Source: an uncultured Pseudokineococcus sp.
GTDB taxonomy: Bacteria; Actinomycetota; Actinomycetes; Actinomycetales; Quadrisphaeraceae
Assembly: GCF_947499845.1 (NCBI RefSeq)
Contig: NZ_CANMPM010000003.1
Coordinates: forward strand, 62,001-126,000
Reading direction: 5' to 3'
DNA: 64,000 bases
Under the pieces are notes generated by a model. It was not told the DNA's origin. It saw only the letters and a program-made list of their open reading frames with translations, and ran no database searches. This document shows positions 46,970 through 56,626 of the stretch, piece after piece; position 1 is the stretch's first letter; each line of letters opens with the position of its first letter. Both the position numbers and the translations under genes were made by a program.

Positions 46970-48523
46970 GTGAGCGACGACGCCGACCAGCCCGACCGCC
47001 CCGGCGAGCGCCACGACGACGCGGACGCCCCCGGACGCCCCGCCGGGTCGGCCGAGGGCGGGTCGGCCAGCGGTGGGGCGGCCGGCAGCGGCGCGGCCCC
47101 CGTCGAGGACGAGCTGGTGACGACCCACCACGTCCTCGCCACCCCCGACGGCGAGCTGCGCTACACCGCCCGCGCGGGCCGCGTCGTCCTCTCCGGCGAC
47201 CGGGTCGAGGACGGCGTGTGGAAGGGGCGGCGGCCCCGCGCGCAGGTCGGCATCACGGCCTACACGCTCGACGGCGCCGACCCGCTCACGCGACCCGTCA
47301 CCTTCGCCTTCAACGGCGGTCCCGGCTCCTCGAGCGTCTGGCTCCACCTCGGCCTCCTCGGCCCGCGCCGCGTCGTCGCCGGCGACGCGGGGGCGCCCGA
47401 GCCGCCGCCGGGGCGCCTCGTCGACAACCCCGAGTCGCTGCTGGCCGTGAGCGACCTCGTCTTCGTCGACCCCGTCTCCACCGGCCGCTCCCGCGTCGTC
47501 GAGGGCGAGCGGGCCGGCGACTTCCACGGCTTCACCGCCGACGTCGAGTCCGTCGGGGAGGTCGTCCGGCAGTGGGTGACCGCGGAGGGGCGGTGGCTCT
47601 CGCCCAAGCTGCTCGCGGGGGAGTCCTACGGCACCACGCGCGCCGCCGCCCTCGCCGAGCACCTGCAGGGCGCGGGCCTGTACCTGTCCGGGCTCGTCCT
47701 CGTCTCGGCGGTGCTGAACTTCGGCGTCCTGCTCGCCACCCCGGGCGACGACCGCTCCTACCCGCGGTACCTGCCCTTCTACGCCGCGACGGCGCACCGC
47801 CACGGCCGCCACCCCGGCCGGGACCTGGCCGACGTCGTCGCCGAGGCCGAGGCGTACGCGGAGCAGCGCTACCCCGTCGTCCTGGCGCGCGGCTCCCGCC
47901 TCACGGCCGAGGAGCGGGCGGACGCCGTGGCGACCTTGGCCCGGCTGACCGGCCTCTCGGAGGCCTACGTCGACCGCGCCGACCTGCGCGTCGAGCACCT
48001 GCGCTTCTTCGCCGAGCTGCTGCGCGACGAGGGCCTCGTCGTCGGGCGCCTCGACTCCCGCTTCACCGGGCCCGCCGCCTCGGGCACGGCGGAGACCCTC
48101 GAGGACGACCCCGCCGTGGACGCGCTCCTCGGCGCCTACGCGGCCGCGAACCAGCACCTCCTGCGCGCCGAGCTCGGCGTGGAGGACACCGCGCCGTTCC
48201 ACGTCTTCGGCCCGGGCGTCCACGAGGCGTGGAGCTACAAGGAGTTCGAGAACGCCTCGGTCAGCGTCCTCGACCGCCTGTCGCGGGCGATGCGCCAGAA
48301 CCCGCACCTGCGCGTCCACGTCGCGCTCGGCCGCTACGACGGGGCCACGCCCTTCTCGAGCGCCGAGGACGACCTCGCGCACCTGCGCGTCCCGGCCGCG
48401 CAGCGCGAGCTCGTCGAGCACCGGTACTACGAGGCGGGCCACATGATGTACGTCCACGAGCCGAGCCGGCGGCAGCAGAGCGCCGACCTCGCCGACTTCG
48501 TGCGCCGGGCCACCGCCCGCTGA
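46970..48523 (+). CDS. S10-family serine carboxypeptidase-like protein
   Basis: A 517-residue alpha/beta-hydrolase of peptidase family S10. The oxyanion-loop motif is FNGGPGSSS, the nucleophile S219 is in GESYGTTR, D457 in GRYDGATP and H491 in YEAGHMMY. The first 50 residues are Gly/Ala/Asp-rich with no signal peptide, so a cytoplasmic protein is suggested. S10 members are mainly eukaryotic but a bacterial branch with this architecture is common in actinobacteria. Its substrate is unknown. Confidence 0.9.
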   Translation: MSDDADQPDRPGERHDDADAPGRPAGSAEGGSASGGAAGSGAAPVEDELVTTHHVLATPDGELRYTARAGRVVLSGDRVEDGVWKGRRPRAQVGITAYTLDGADPLTRPVTFAFNGGPGSSSVWLHLGLLGPRRVVAGDAGAPEPPPGRLVDNPESLLAVSDLVFVDPVSTGRSRVVEGERAGDFHGFTADVESVGEVVRQWVTAEGRWLSPKLLAGESYGTTRAAALAEHLQGAGLYLSGLVLVSAVLNFGVLLATPGDDRSYPRYLPFYAATAHRHGRHPGRDLADVVAEAEAYAEQRYPVVLARGSRLTAEERADAVATLARLTGLSEAYVDRADLRVEHLRFFAELLRDEGLVVGRLDSRFTGPAASGTAETLEDDPAVDALLGAYAAANQHLLRAELGVEDTAPFHVFGPGVHEAWSYKEFENASVSVLDRLSRAMRQNPHLRVHVALGRYDGATPFSSAEDDLAHLRVPAAQRELVEHRYYEAGHMMYVHEPSRRQQSADLADFVRRATAR

Positions 48524-48603
48524 CGCACCGGCTGACGGGTCGCCCCCCGGCGCCGTCCGGCGCGGCGTGCGACGGTGGGAGCCCGCCCGCACGAGGAGGC
48601 CCC

Positions 48604-49572
48604 ATGACCGGCACGACCCGCGCGGCCCACGCCGTCCCCGACCGCGACGCCGCGCGCGCCGCCGCCCTCCACCCGGAGCCGGGCGCCCGTCGGGAGCTGC
48701 GCCCCCGCCGGGCCCTGCGCGCGCCCGCGGCCCTGCTCGCGGCCGGGGCGCTCGCGCTGGCCGGCTGCAGCGGGGGCTCGGACGGCGGCTCCTCGGACGG
48801 CGGGAGCGCTGCCGCGACCTCCGCGCCGAGCCCGTCGGCGACCTCGACGTCGTCCTCGGGCGCCGCCGCCGCGGTGGCCCGGGCGCTCGCGGCTGGCCAG
48901 GAGGCGGGGAGCGGCTCCTTCGACTTCTCCTCCCGGACGAGCGCGGGCGGCCAGGTGGTCACGGCCACGGGCCAGGGCGCCTTCGACAGCGCGGCGCAGA
49001 CCCTCGAGGTGCGGCTGACCTCCCAGCTGCCCGGCCAGGGGGAGGTCGCCCTCGACCTGCGCCAGGTGGACGGCTCGGTCTACGTCTCCGGGCTGCCGGG
49101 CCAGCCGCCCGACCGGTGGGTGCAGGCGTCGCTGCCGGAGCTCGGCGCCTCCAGCGGCCCCCTCGGGGGCGCCGACCCCTCGCAGCAGCTGCGCCTGCTC
49201 GAGCAGGCCGGCGACGACGTCGAGGAGGTCGGCCCGGAGGACGTCGACGGCACCGCGACGACCCACTACACCGGCACGGTCGACCTCGAGGCGGCCGCCG
49301 AGCGGGCGCAGCAGGAGGGCGCCGACCCCGAGCAGCTGCGGAGCCAGTACGAGCAGCTCGGCCTCTCGAGCGTCCCCTTCGACCTCTACGTCGGCCCCGA
49401 CGGCCTGCCCGTGCGCATGGCCACGAGCGTCGAGACCAGCTCGGGAGGCCAGCAGGTCTCCTCGACGTCCACCGTCGACTTCTCCGACTGGGGCGCCGAC
49501 GTGGTCGTGGAAGCGCCCGAGGACGCCGTGCCGCTCTCGGAGATCGCCGCCTCGGCGGCCCCCACCGGCTGA
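48604..49572 (+). CDS. LppX/LprAFG-family lipoprotein
   Basis: A 322-residue lipoprotein. About 40 basic residues precede the signal peptide, which ends in the lipobox LAGC at about residue 58. A low-complexity Ser/Gly/Thr linker follows, then a mature beta domain like LppX/LprG, proteins that carry lipids across the cell envelope of mycobacteria. Segments FDSAAQTLEVRLTSQLPG and PFDLYVGPDGLPVRM fit the family. ATG 48604 has GAGGAGG upstream. Without a mycomembrane the cargo is unknown. Confidence 0.8.
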   Translation: MTGTTRAAHAVPDRDAARAAALHPEPGARRELRPRRALRAPAALLAAGALALAGCSGGSDGGSSDGGSAAATSAPSPSATSTSSSGAAAAVARALAAGQEAGSGSFDFSSRTSAGGQVVTATGQGAFDSAAQTLEVRLTSQLPGQGEVALDLRQVDGSVYVSGLPGQPPDRWVQASLPELGASSGPLGGADPSQQLRLLEQAGDDVEEVGPEDVDGTATTHYTGTVDLEAAAERAQQEGADPEQLRSQYEQLGLSSVPFDLYVGPDGLPVRMATSVETSSGGQQVSSTSTVDFSDWGADVVVEAPEDAVPLSEIAASAAPTG

Positions 49573-49665
49573 CGCCCCCACCGGCTGGTGCTCGGTCCCG
49601 GCGGGCGCCCGGCGCCCGCCGCTGCCAGGCTCGTCCGACCGTCCCGACCCCCCGAGGAGGCCCCC

Positions 49666-49872
49666 GTGCTCGTCCGCCCCCGCTCCGGCCGCGTCGTCGC
49701 CGGCGTCTGCGCCGGCCTCGCCGACCGCTTCGGCCTCAGCAGGGCCCTGGTGCGCCTGCTCTTCGTGCTCTCGTTCCTGCTCCCAGGCACCCAGCTCATC
49801 ATCTACGTCGTGCTGTGGGTGCTCGTGCCGTCCGAGGGCACCGACCGCGCCGCCCGCCGCCGCGGCCTCTGA
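49666..49872 (+). CDS. PspC-domain protein
   Basis: A 68-residue small membrane protein that is essentially one PspC domain: VVAGVCAGLADRFGLSRALVRL followed by the helix FVLSFLLPGTQLIIYVVLWVLVP. PspC proteins take part in envelope-stress sensing. The GTG at 49666 with GAGGAGG upstream is preferred over longer frames. A hairpin separates it from convergent cls. Confidence 0.88.
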   Translation: MLVRPRSGRVVAGVCAGLADRFGLSRALVRLLFVLSFLLPGTQLIIYVVLWVLVPSEGTDRAARRRGL

Positions 49873-49884
49873 CGCCGGACGACC

Positions 49885-49914
49885 CGCCCGCCGCCCGCTG
49901 ACGGGCGGCGGGCG
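49885..49914. terminator. Bidirectional hairpin between PspC and cls genes
   Basis: Perfect 13-base GC arms (49885-49897 and 49902-49914) with loop CTGA lie between convergent genes, seven bases before the cls stop. Confidence 0.65.
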
Positions 49915-49920
49915 TCGTCG

Positions 49921-51447
49921 TCACTGGACGGCGGAGGTCAGCCGGGCGAGGTCGTCGGCCAGCCGGCGCCAGAAGCCGCGGCCGGACCACGCCTCCAGCG
50001 TCAGCTCGGTGCTGCGGGAGCGGTAGTCGTCCTCCACGCGCCGCAGCTCGTCGGTGAGCTCGCGCCCGAGGACGAGCAGCGTCAGCTCGAGGTCCAGCTC
50101 GAAGGACCGGATGTCCATGTTGCTCGAGCCGACGACGGCGACGTCGTCGTCGACGGACATGTGCTTGGCGTGGAGCACGTACGGCGCCGGGTAGAGCCAG
50201 ATCCGCACCCCCGCCCGCAGCAGCGCCTCGTAGTAGGAGCGCTGGGCGTGGAAGACGAGCACCTGGTCGCCGATCGCCCCGACGAACAGCTCGACCTCCA
50301 CGCCGCGCTCGGCCGCCGTCGTCACGGCCGTGAGCAGCGACTCGTCCGGCACGAAGTACGGGCTCGTGATGGAGACGCGGCGCGAGGCGCCGTAGAGCAG
50401 CGCGTTGAAGAGCTTGAGGTTGTTCTGCCCCTCGAAGCCCGGGCCGCTCGGGACCACCTGGCAGTGCAGCCGGCGGCCCGGGTCGGGCGGCGCCAGGTGG
50501 TCGGTCGCCTGGGAGACGACCTCGTCGGTCTCGCTGTACCAGTCGGTGACGAAGAGCGCGTCGACCTCGTGGACCACCGGGCCGTGCAGGCGCACGAGGA
50601 GGTCCTGCCACAGCAGGCCCCTCTTGATGGTGGCGCGCTTGTCGTAGGTGCGGTCGATGAGGTTGAGCGACCCGACGAACGCCGTCTCGCCGTCGACGAC
50701 GACGAGCTTGCGGTGGTTGCGCAGGTCGGGGCGCTGGTAGCGCCCCTTGAGCGGCTGCACCGGCAGCATGAGGCGCCACTGCACGCCGATGCGGTCGAGC
50801 TCGCGCACCGCCCTCGTGTAGCCCGGGTAGCGCCACGAGCCGATGTGGTCGAGCAGCACCCGCACGGTGACGCCGCGGGCGACGGCGTCCTCCATCGCCG
50901 CGAAGACCGGGGCCGTCGCGTCGTCGTAGGACAGGATGTAGAACTCGACGTGGACGTAGCGCTGCGCCTTGGCCACGCCCTCCGCGAGCTCCCGCAGCTG
51001 GTCGTGGTAGTCCGCGATGATGTGGGCGTCGTTGCTCGACAGGAGCGGCATCGCGCCGAGCGCGTGGTTGAGGCGCGTGACGCCCTCCACCCACGGCGGC
51101 CAGGGGTGCTCCTCGACGACGTCGTCGGCCCCCCGCGCGGCCTCCTCGATGAGCCGGTTCATGCTCGCCTGCTTCTCCCGGCGCGCCCGCGGCAGCTTGG
51201 GGCTGCCGATGAGGAGGTAGGCGACCACGCCGAGCGACGGCACGAAGAAGATGAGGATGAGCCAGGCCATCGCCGACGACGGCCGGCGGTCGCGCGGAAC
51301 GACGGCGAGCGCGACGACGCGCAGCACGACGTCGACGACGGCGACGACGGTCGCGACGACGAGGGACGCGTCCGAGAGGTCGGAGGGCAGCGAGAGCCGC
51401 AGCGACGTGCCCGCGTCGGACGCGGGGAGGAGGACGTCGGGCGGCAT
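49921..51447 (-). CDS. cls: Cardiolipin synthase
   Basis: A 508-residue phospholipase D-superfamily enzyme joining two phosphatidylglycerol molecules into cardiolipin at the membrane. Two N-terminal helices (LVVATVVAVVDVVLRVVAL, MAWLILIFFVPSLGVVAYLL) precede two HKD motifs: NHRKLVVVDGETAFVGSLN and HAKHMSVDDDVAVVGSSNMD. Length and the C-terminal LVLGRELTDELRRVEDDYR are typical of bacterial ClsA. It is a monocistronic gene as far as can be seen. Confidence 0.95.
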   Translation of the reverse strand: MPPDVLLPASDAGTSLRLSLPSDLSDASLVVATVVAVVDVVLRVVALAVVPRDRRPSSAMAWLILIFFVPSLGVVAYLLIGSPKLPRARREKQASMNRLIEEAARGADDVVEEHPWPPWVEGVTRLNHALGAMPLLSSNDAHIIADYHDQLRELAEGVAKAQRYVHVEFYILSYDDATAPVFAAMEDAVARGVTVRVLLDHIGSWRYPGYTRAVRELDRIGVQWRLMLPVQPLKGRYQRPDLRNHRKLVVVDGETAFVGSLNLIDRTYDKRATIKRGLLWQDLLVRLHGPVVHEVDALFVTDWYSETDEVVSQATDHLAPPDPGRRLHCQVVPSGPGFEGQNNLKLFNALLYGASRRVSITSPYFVPDESLLTAVTTAAERGVEVELFVGAIGDQVLVFHAQRSYYEALLRAGVRIWLYPAPYVLHAKHMSVDDDVAVVGSSNMDIRSFELDLELTLLVLGRELTDELRRVEDDYRSRSTELTLEAWSGRGFWRRLADDLARLTSAVQ

Positions 51448-51749
51448 CGGAGCTCCTGGGCCGGGCGGCGGGCGGCCGCCCGGGCGGGGTGCTGGACGGG
51501 CGGCTGGCGGGGTCGTGACGCCGCGGGACCAGCGTACGGACGACGGCGGCGGGTCGGTGCGCGAGCACCCCCTACGGGTGCGTAGGCTTGCTCTCGTCGA
51601 CCCCGGTCGAGCCGTCCCCCCCGTCGGCTCCCGGGGTCGACGTGCGTCCGGGGCCCGACGCGCCCGACCGGCTCGTCCCAGGGCTCCCGGAAGGGCCCAC
51701 CACCGGGTCCGTCGTGCGCGCAGGGGTCCCCGAGGGCGACGATGGGCCC

Positions 51750-52091
51750 GTGACCGCTGCCGACGACCTCCCGCCCGTCGAGCCGAGCACCGGCGGGGGA
51801 GCCGTCGTCCTCGACGCGGGCGACCCGACGCTGCTGCACCTGCGCGGCGAGGTCGACCTGCACGCCGTCGAGACCGCCGGCCCCGACCTCGACGCGGGCC
51901 TGCGCCGGGTCGAGGCCGTCGACGCCGACGAGGTGACCTTCATCGACTCGATGGGCCTGCACTGCCTCATCACCGCGGCCGTCGCCGCGCGCGAGCGCGG
52001 CGCCCGCGTCCGCCTGCTGCGCCCCTCGCGCCCCGTCGTGCAGATGCTCGAGGTCACGGCGATGACCGACTTCTTCGACGTCGAGGCCTGA
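51750..52091 (+). CDS. STAS-domain anti-sigma-factor antagonist
   Basis: A 113-residue SpoIIAA/RsbV-like protein. After a short tail, LLHLRGEVDLHAVE and DEVTFIDSMGLHCLI form the STAS core; the Ser in DSMG is the residue phosphorylated by anti-sigma kinases. The GTG at 51750 yields the usual length, although the frame is open from a TTG at 51588. It may partner an HATPase such as the one at 56627. It is divergent from cls. Confidence 0.88.
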   Translation: MTAADDLPPVEPSTGGGAVVLDAGDPTLLHLRGEVDLHAVETAGPDLDAGLRRVEAVDADEVTFIDSMGLHCLITAAVAARERGARVRLLRPSRPVVQMLEVTAMTDFFDVEA

Positions 52092-52264
52092 GCCGGGCGG
52101 TCGCCTCCGGCCGCCCTCGGACGGGGCCGCTGCTCCGGCCGGGTCCGCGGACGGGGCCTCGCACGCTCCGGCACTGGCTCGGCGCTCTGCGGTCGGGGAG
52201 CGCTGGGGTCCGGGCGCCGGCCTGGCGTGCTCTCCGCGTGCACGGCCCCGCCCGCTCGTGCGCC

Positions 52265-52294
52265 GCTCGGGCCGGTCGTCCGACCGGCCCGAGC
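52265..52294. terminator. Hairpin between STAS and EAL genes
   Basis: Perfect 14-base arms (52265-52278 and 52281-52294) with a two-base loop sit immediately before the stop of the minus-strand EAL gene and in the 204-base gap after the STAS gene. The rest of the gap is GC-rich with no other signal. Confidence 0.65.
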
Positions 52295-52295
52295 G

Positions 52296-53837
52296 TCAGG
52301 GGCGCCCGGGTGCGCGGCGGGGTGCGGGCAGCACCGGGCGGCGCGAGGGGACCAGCAGGTCCCCGCCCTCGCCGCGCAGGACGAGGCCGGCCACGTCCGC
52401 GCGGCCCGCGACGGGGCCCACGTGCTCGCCCTCGACCGCGTCGCAGCCCAGGGCGACGGCGGCGCGATGGGTGGTCGCGTCGTCGACGCCCGCGGCGACG
52501 ACGCGCAGGCCGAGGCCGTGGCCGAGCCCGACGACGGCGCGCACGAGCCGGGCGTCGCCCTCGCGCCCTGAGCGCAGGCAGGCCACGAGCCGGGCGTCGA
52601 CGACGAGCTCGTCCACGGGCAGGGCGCCGAGCGTCGCGACGGACGAGCGGCTGGCGCCGAGGCCCGTCACCGACGTCGGGACCCCGAGGACGGACAGGCG
52701 GGCGAGCGCCACCGCCGCCGCCGAGGGGTCGGCGGCCACGTCGTCGTCGTCCACGAGCAGGCGCAGGCTCCCCGGGGCGGCCCCGGCCTCCTCGAGGGCG
52801 CCGGCCACGAGGTCGACGAGGCCCGGGCGGCCTAGGGCCTCGCCGGGGACGCGGACCGCCGCCTGGACCCGGACGCCGTCGGCGTGCCAGGCGACGACGG
52901 CGCGCAGGGCGCGGCGCAGCTCGAGCTGCAGCAGGTCGGGGGCGAGCGCCGTCCCGGCGGCGAGGTCGCGCGGGGCCCGGGCGTCGTCCGCCCAGACGAG
53001 GCGGGCCGTCGCCGTCGTCCAGCGCCCGGCGCGGACGTCGAAGCGCGGCTGCCACCGCAGCCGCAGGGCGTCGGAGGCCGAGCGGCCGTCCTCCTCCGCC
53101 GCGATCGCGCGGCGCAGGTCGGTCCCGAGCCGGGCGAGGTCCGCGAGGCGGGCGCCCTCCCGCTCGCCGGGGTCGACGACGGCGACGCCCGTGCCCGCGC
53201 TGCGCGCGACCTCGAGGGCGGCGTCCACCTCGGCGAGGAGGCGGTCGGCGCAGCGCGCCGCGGCCTCGGCGGGGGTGGGGCGCGGGCCGGTCGGCGCCGT
53301 CGCGCCCGCGCGGGACCCGCCGGCGCCGACGCTGGCGTCGACGTCGACGAGGGCCCCGCCGACCACCACGCCCGCCTGCAGCGCCGCGCGCACGCGCTCG
53401 CCGACCCGACGAGCGCTGCTCGCGGTGCCGCCGACGACGAGCACGGCCAGCCGGCCGCCGGGGAGGCGGACGACGACGTCGCGGTCGCGCACGGCGTCCG
53501 CGGCGCGGCCGACGACGGCGCGCAGGAGGTCCTCGGAGTCGTCCCCCACGCCGTCGCGGCCGTCCGCGGGGAGCAGGCCGACGAGCAGCAGGGCCATCGG
53601 CTCGCCGGGGTGCTGCAGCAGGAGGCCGGTGAGCAGGCGGTGCAGCGCGTCGCGGTCGGGCGCCGTCACGACGGCGGGGCCGCTGCCCGAGGGGGCGGCG
53701 CCGCGGGAGGGGGCGGCGCCGGCGCGGGAGCCGGTGGCGCGGGCTCGTGCCGCGCGGAGCGGCCGGGGCCGGAGGAGGGCCGCGACCCGCCGGAGGGCGG
53801 TCGCCGCCCGCGGGGCGGGGCTGGTCGGGGCGCTCAC
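52296..53837 (-). CDS. Degenerate GGDEF/EAL-domain protein
   Basis: A 513-residue protein with a relic GGDEF-like region (about residues 60-230) and an EAL-like domain (260-495). In the EAL part the metal-binding Glu of EAL is lost (ARLVW), the EITE position reads LVDDDD, and the DDFGTG loop reads TGLGASRSS, while the structural LPVDELVVDARLV and VVAAGVDD parts survive. Cyclic-di-GMP hydrolysis is therefore unlikely; it may be a c-di-GMP receptor or protein-interaction module. No membrane segment is seen. The GTG start has GAGG upstream. Confidence 0.8.
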   Translation of the reverse strand: MSAPTSPAPRAATALRRVAALLRPRPLRAARARATGSRAGAAPSRGAAPSGSGPAVVTAPDRDALHRLLTGLLLQHPGEPMALLLVGLLPADGRDGVGDDSEDLLRAVVGRAADAVRDRDVVVRLPGGRLAVLVVGGTASSARRVGERVRAALQAGVVVGGALVDVDASVGAGGSRAGATAPTGPRPTPAEAAARCADRLLAEVDAALEVARSAGTGVAVVDPGEREGARLADLARLGTDLRRAIAAEEDGRSASDALRLRWQPRFDVRAGRWTTATARLVWADDARAPRDLAAGTALAPDLLQLELRRALRAVVAWHADGVRVQAAVRVPGEALGRPGLVDLVAGALEEAGAAPGSLRLLVDDDDVAADPSAAAVALARLSVLGVPTSVTGLGASRSSVATLGALPVDELVVDARLVACLRSGREGDARLVRAVVGLGHGLGLRVVAAGVDDATTHRAAVALGCDAVEGEHVGPVAGRADVAGLVLRGEGGDLLVPSRRPVLPAPRRAPGRP

Positions 53838-54022
53838 GGGGTGGTCCTCGGCACGCGAGGGCCCCGCCTTGAGCGCTCCTCGGTGCGGAGGGCCCGCCCG
53901 GCGCGGGGAGGCCGCGCGGTCGGCGGCCCGTCCCGATCGCGCCGTCGCCCGAGCAGGGCCAGGCTGTGACCCGGTCCAGCCACGGGCCCCCCTGCCGCAC
54001 GCGCCCGACCGGAGGCCAGGAC

Positions 54023-55144
54023 ATGTCGCAGACCAGCGCGAAGGCGCAGGACGCGCCGCACCCGGACGACGGGCGCAAGCCCGACAGCCCCGACGACCTG
54101 GCGAAGCCGACCGCGGGCTACATCGTCAAGCGCGCGCTGCGGGAGTTCTCCAAGGACCAGGTGACCGACCTCGCGGCGGCCCTCGTCTACTTCTCCGTCC
54201 TCGCGCTCTTCCCGGCGCTCATCGCGCTCGTGTCGCTGCTCGGGCTCTTCGGGCAGAGCCAGGCGGTGACGGACGGCATCACGCAGATCGTCAGCACGCT
54301 GTCGCCGGAGTCCGACGTCTCCGAGTCGGTCAACGGCTTCGTCACCGATTTCATCGACGGCCAGAGCACCGGAGGCGCGAGCCTCGGCGTCATCGTCGGC
54401 ATCCTCGGCGCCGTCTACTCGGCGTCGAAGTACGTCGGCGCCTTCTCCCGGGCGATGAACCGCGTCTACGAGGTCGACGAGGGCCGCCCGGTCTGGAAGC
54501 TCAAGCCGGTCCAGTACCTCCTCACGCTCGGCGCCCTCGTCCTCATCGCCGTCGCGCTCGTCATCCTCGTCGTCAGCGGCCCCGTCGCCCAGGCGATCGG
54601 CGACGTGGTCGGGCTCGGCGGCACGGCCGTCACCGTCTGGTCCATCGCCAAGTGGCCGGTGCTGCTCGTCATCGTCGTCGTCATCGTGGCGGTGCTCTAC
54701 TACGCGACCCCGAACGTCCAGCAGCCGAAGTTCCGCTGGATGAGCATGGGCGCGCTCGTCGCCATCGCGGTGTGGCTGCTGGCGTCGGTCGCCTTCGCCA
54801 TCTACGTCGTGAACTTCGGCAGCTACAGCGCCACCTACGGCGCGCTCGCCGGCGCCGTCATCTTCCTGCTCTGGCTGTGGATCACGAACATCGCCCTGCT
54901 GCTCGGCGCGGAGGTCGACGCCGAGGTCGAGCGCGGCCGCCAGCTCCAGGCGGGCCTGCCCGCCGAGGACACCGTCCAGCTGCCCCCGCGCGACACCCGG
55001 GCGAGCGACAAAAAGGACGCGAAGATGCGCGAGGCCGTCGACGAGGGCTACCAGCTGCGCCTGCGCAACGGCGGCGAGTCCCGCGCCGAGCAGGAGGAGC
55101 GGGAGGAGCGGGAGCGGCGCGAGGGCGTCCGCGAGGGGCGCTAG
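54023..55144 (+). CDS. YihY/BrkB-family membrane protein
   Basis: A 373-residue inner-membrane protein of the YihY (formerly RNase BN) family. Six helices follow the family start LREFSKDQVTDLAAALVYFS; GSYSATYGALAGAVIFLLWLW is the signature near the end. The C-terminal 90 residues are highly charged and cytoplasmic. ATG 54023 has GGAGG upstream. It ends in TAG immediately before the GTG of the DUF2254 gene, so the two are probably co-transcribed. The function is unproven. Confidence 0.92.
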   Translation: MSQTSAKAQDAPHPDDGRKPDSPDDLAKPTAGYIVKRALREFSKDQVTDLAAALVYFSVLALFPALIALVSLLGLFGQSQAVTDGITQIVSTLSPESDVSESVNGFVTDFIDGQSTGGASLGVIVGILGAVYSASKYVGAFSRAMNRVYEVDEGRPVWKLKPVQYLLTLGALVLIAVALVILVVSGPVAQAIGDVVGLGGTAVTVWSIAKWPVLLVIVVVIVAVLYYATPNVQQPKFRWMSMGALVAIAVWLLASVAFAIYVVNFGSYSATYGALAGAVIFLLWLWITNIALLLGAEVDAEVERGRQLQAGLPAEDTVQLPPRDTRASDKKDAKMREAVDEGYQLRLRNGGESRAEQEEREERERREGVREGR

Positions 55145-56503
55145 GTGGCCGGCCTCCCCGGGCGGCGGTCGCTGTCCACGCTCGCCGAGACGGCGCGCGC
55201 GAGCCTGTGGCCGCTGCCCGTGGCCTTCGTCCTCCTGGCCGTGGTCGCGGGAGTCCTCCTGCCGCTGCTCGACGAGGCCGTCGACGGAGACCTGCCCCTC
55301 TTCGTCGAGACCGTCGTCTTCGGGGGCGGGTCCTCGGCCGCCCGCGACGTCCTCAAGACCGTCGCCAGCGCCTTCATGACGGTCAGCTCGCTGACCTTCT
55401 CCCTCACCGTGGTGACGCTCCAGCTGGCGAGCAGCCAGTACTCCCCGCGCCTGCTGCGCACCTTCGCCAGCGACCGGGCGGTGCAGGTCACGCTGGGCGT
55501 CTTCCTCGGCTCCTTCGCCTACTGCCTCGTGGTGCTGCGGACGGTGCGCGACTCGGACGACTCCACCGCCGAGTTCGTGCCCCGGCTCTCGGTGACCCTC
55601 GCGGTGCTCCTCGCGCTCGTCGGCGTCGTCACGCTCGTCGTCTTCCTCGCCCACCTGTCGCGGAAGATCCGCATCGAGCCGATCCTCGTCGACGTCCACG
55701 CCGAGGCCAGCGGCGTCCTCTCCCGGAGCCGGCCCGCCGAGGCGGTGCCCGCCTCCCTCCAGGGGCGCGAGGACGGCCTCGCCGTCACCTCCGAGCGCAC
55801 CGGCTTCGTGACGTCGGTCGACGAGGGCGCGCTCGTCGAGCTGGCCCGCGAGCACGACGCCGTCGTCGACGTCCTGGCCACGCCTGGCGCCGTCGCCGTG
55901 CCGGGCGCGCTGCTCGCGCGCCTCCTGCCGCAGGACCCCGTGCCGGGGCCGGGCGGCCGGTCGCCCGGCGCCGGCTCCCACGACGCCGAGGTCGAGGGGG
56001 CGGTCCGGCGGGCCGTCTCCGTGGGGGAGGAGCGGGCGGCCGACCAGGACCCCACCTTCGGCCTGCGGCAGCTCGCCGACGTCGCCATGCGCGCCGTCTC
56101 GTCCTCCCTCAACGACCCGACGACGGCCGTCCACGCCGTCACGCACCTGCGCGCCGCGGTCCCGGAGGCGCTCGCGCACGGGGTGGGCGACGCCCTCGTG
56201 CGCGACGACGACGGGGACGTGCGGGTCGTCCTGCGCCGGGACGGCGTGCCCGAGGTGCTCGACGTCGTCGTCGGCCAGCCGGCGGTCTACGGGTCGGGCG
56301 ACCCCATGGTCGTCTCGGCGCTGCTCCACCTGCTCGCCGACGTCGCCGTGGCCGTGCGCCCGGACGCCGACCACCTCACCGCGGTGCTGGCGACCCGCGA
56401 CCGCGTCCTCGCCGTCTCCGCGCCGCTGCGCGACGACCCGCGGTGGGCCTCGCTGCTCGCCGCCGCGTCGGCCCGCGTGGACGCCGCCGCCCGCGGCGCC
56501 TGA
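55145..56503 (+). CDS. DUF2254 membrane protein
   Basis: A 452-residue protein of DUF2254. Four membrane segments occupy the first 200 residues, with the diagnostic FMTVSSLTFSLTVVTLQLAS and SSQYSPRLLRTFASDRAVQV, and a soluble C-terminal domain follows (FGLRQLADVAMRAVSSSLNDP, a family hallmark). The GTG start directly abuts the upstream TAG. Its function is unknown. Confidence 0.88.
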   Translation: MAGLPGRRSLSTLAETARASLWPLPVAFVLLAVVAGVLLPLLDEAVDGDLPLFVETVVFGGGSSAARDVLKTVASAFMTVSSLTFSLTVVTLQLASSQYSPRLLRTFASDRAVQVTLGVFLGSFAYCLVVLRTVRDSDDSTAEFVPRLSVTLAVLLALVGVVTLVVFLAHLSRKIRIEPILVDVHAEASGVLSRSRPAEAVPASLQGREDGLAVTSERTGFVTSVDEGALVELAREHDAVVDVLATPGAVAVPGALLARLLPQDPVPGPGGRSPGAGSHDAEVEGAVRRAVSVGEERAADQDPTFGLRQLADVAMRAVSSSLNDPTTAVHAVTHLRAAVPEALAHGVGDALVRDDDGDVRVVLRRDGVPEVLDVVVGQPAVYGSGDPMVVSALLHLLADVAVAVRPDADHLTAVLATRDRVLAVSAPLRDDPRWASLLAAASARVDAAARGA

Positions 56504-56626
56504 GCCGCGCCCGCCCCGCGCGGGGGGACCGGGCCGGTGCGAGCGCGCGCCGAGCGGAGGTCGCACCTACCGTGGGACGGGCAGGGGCGACGACGAGCGC
56601 CGAGACGATGACCGTGGTGGTCGAGG

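Noticed and set aside
53834-56566. Minus-strand 910-residue open frame
   Set aside because: Antisense to two membrane proteins with recognised motifs, and rich in Arg, Gly and Asp without any domain.
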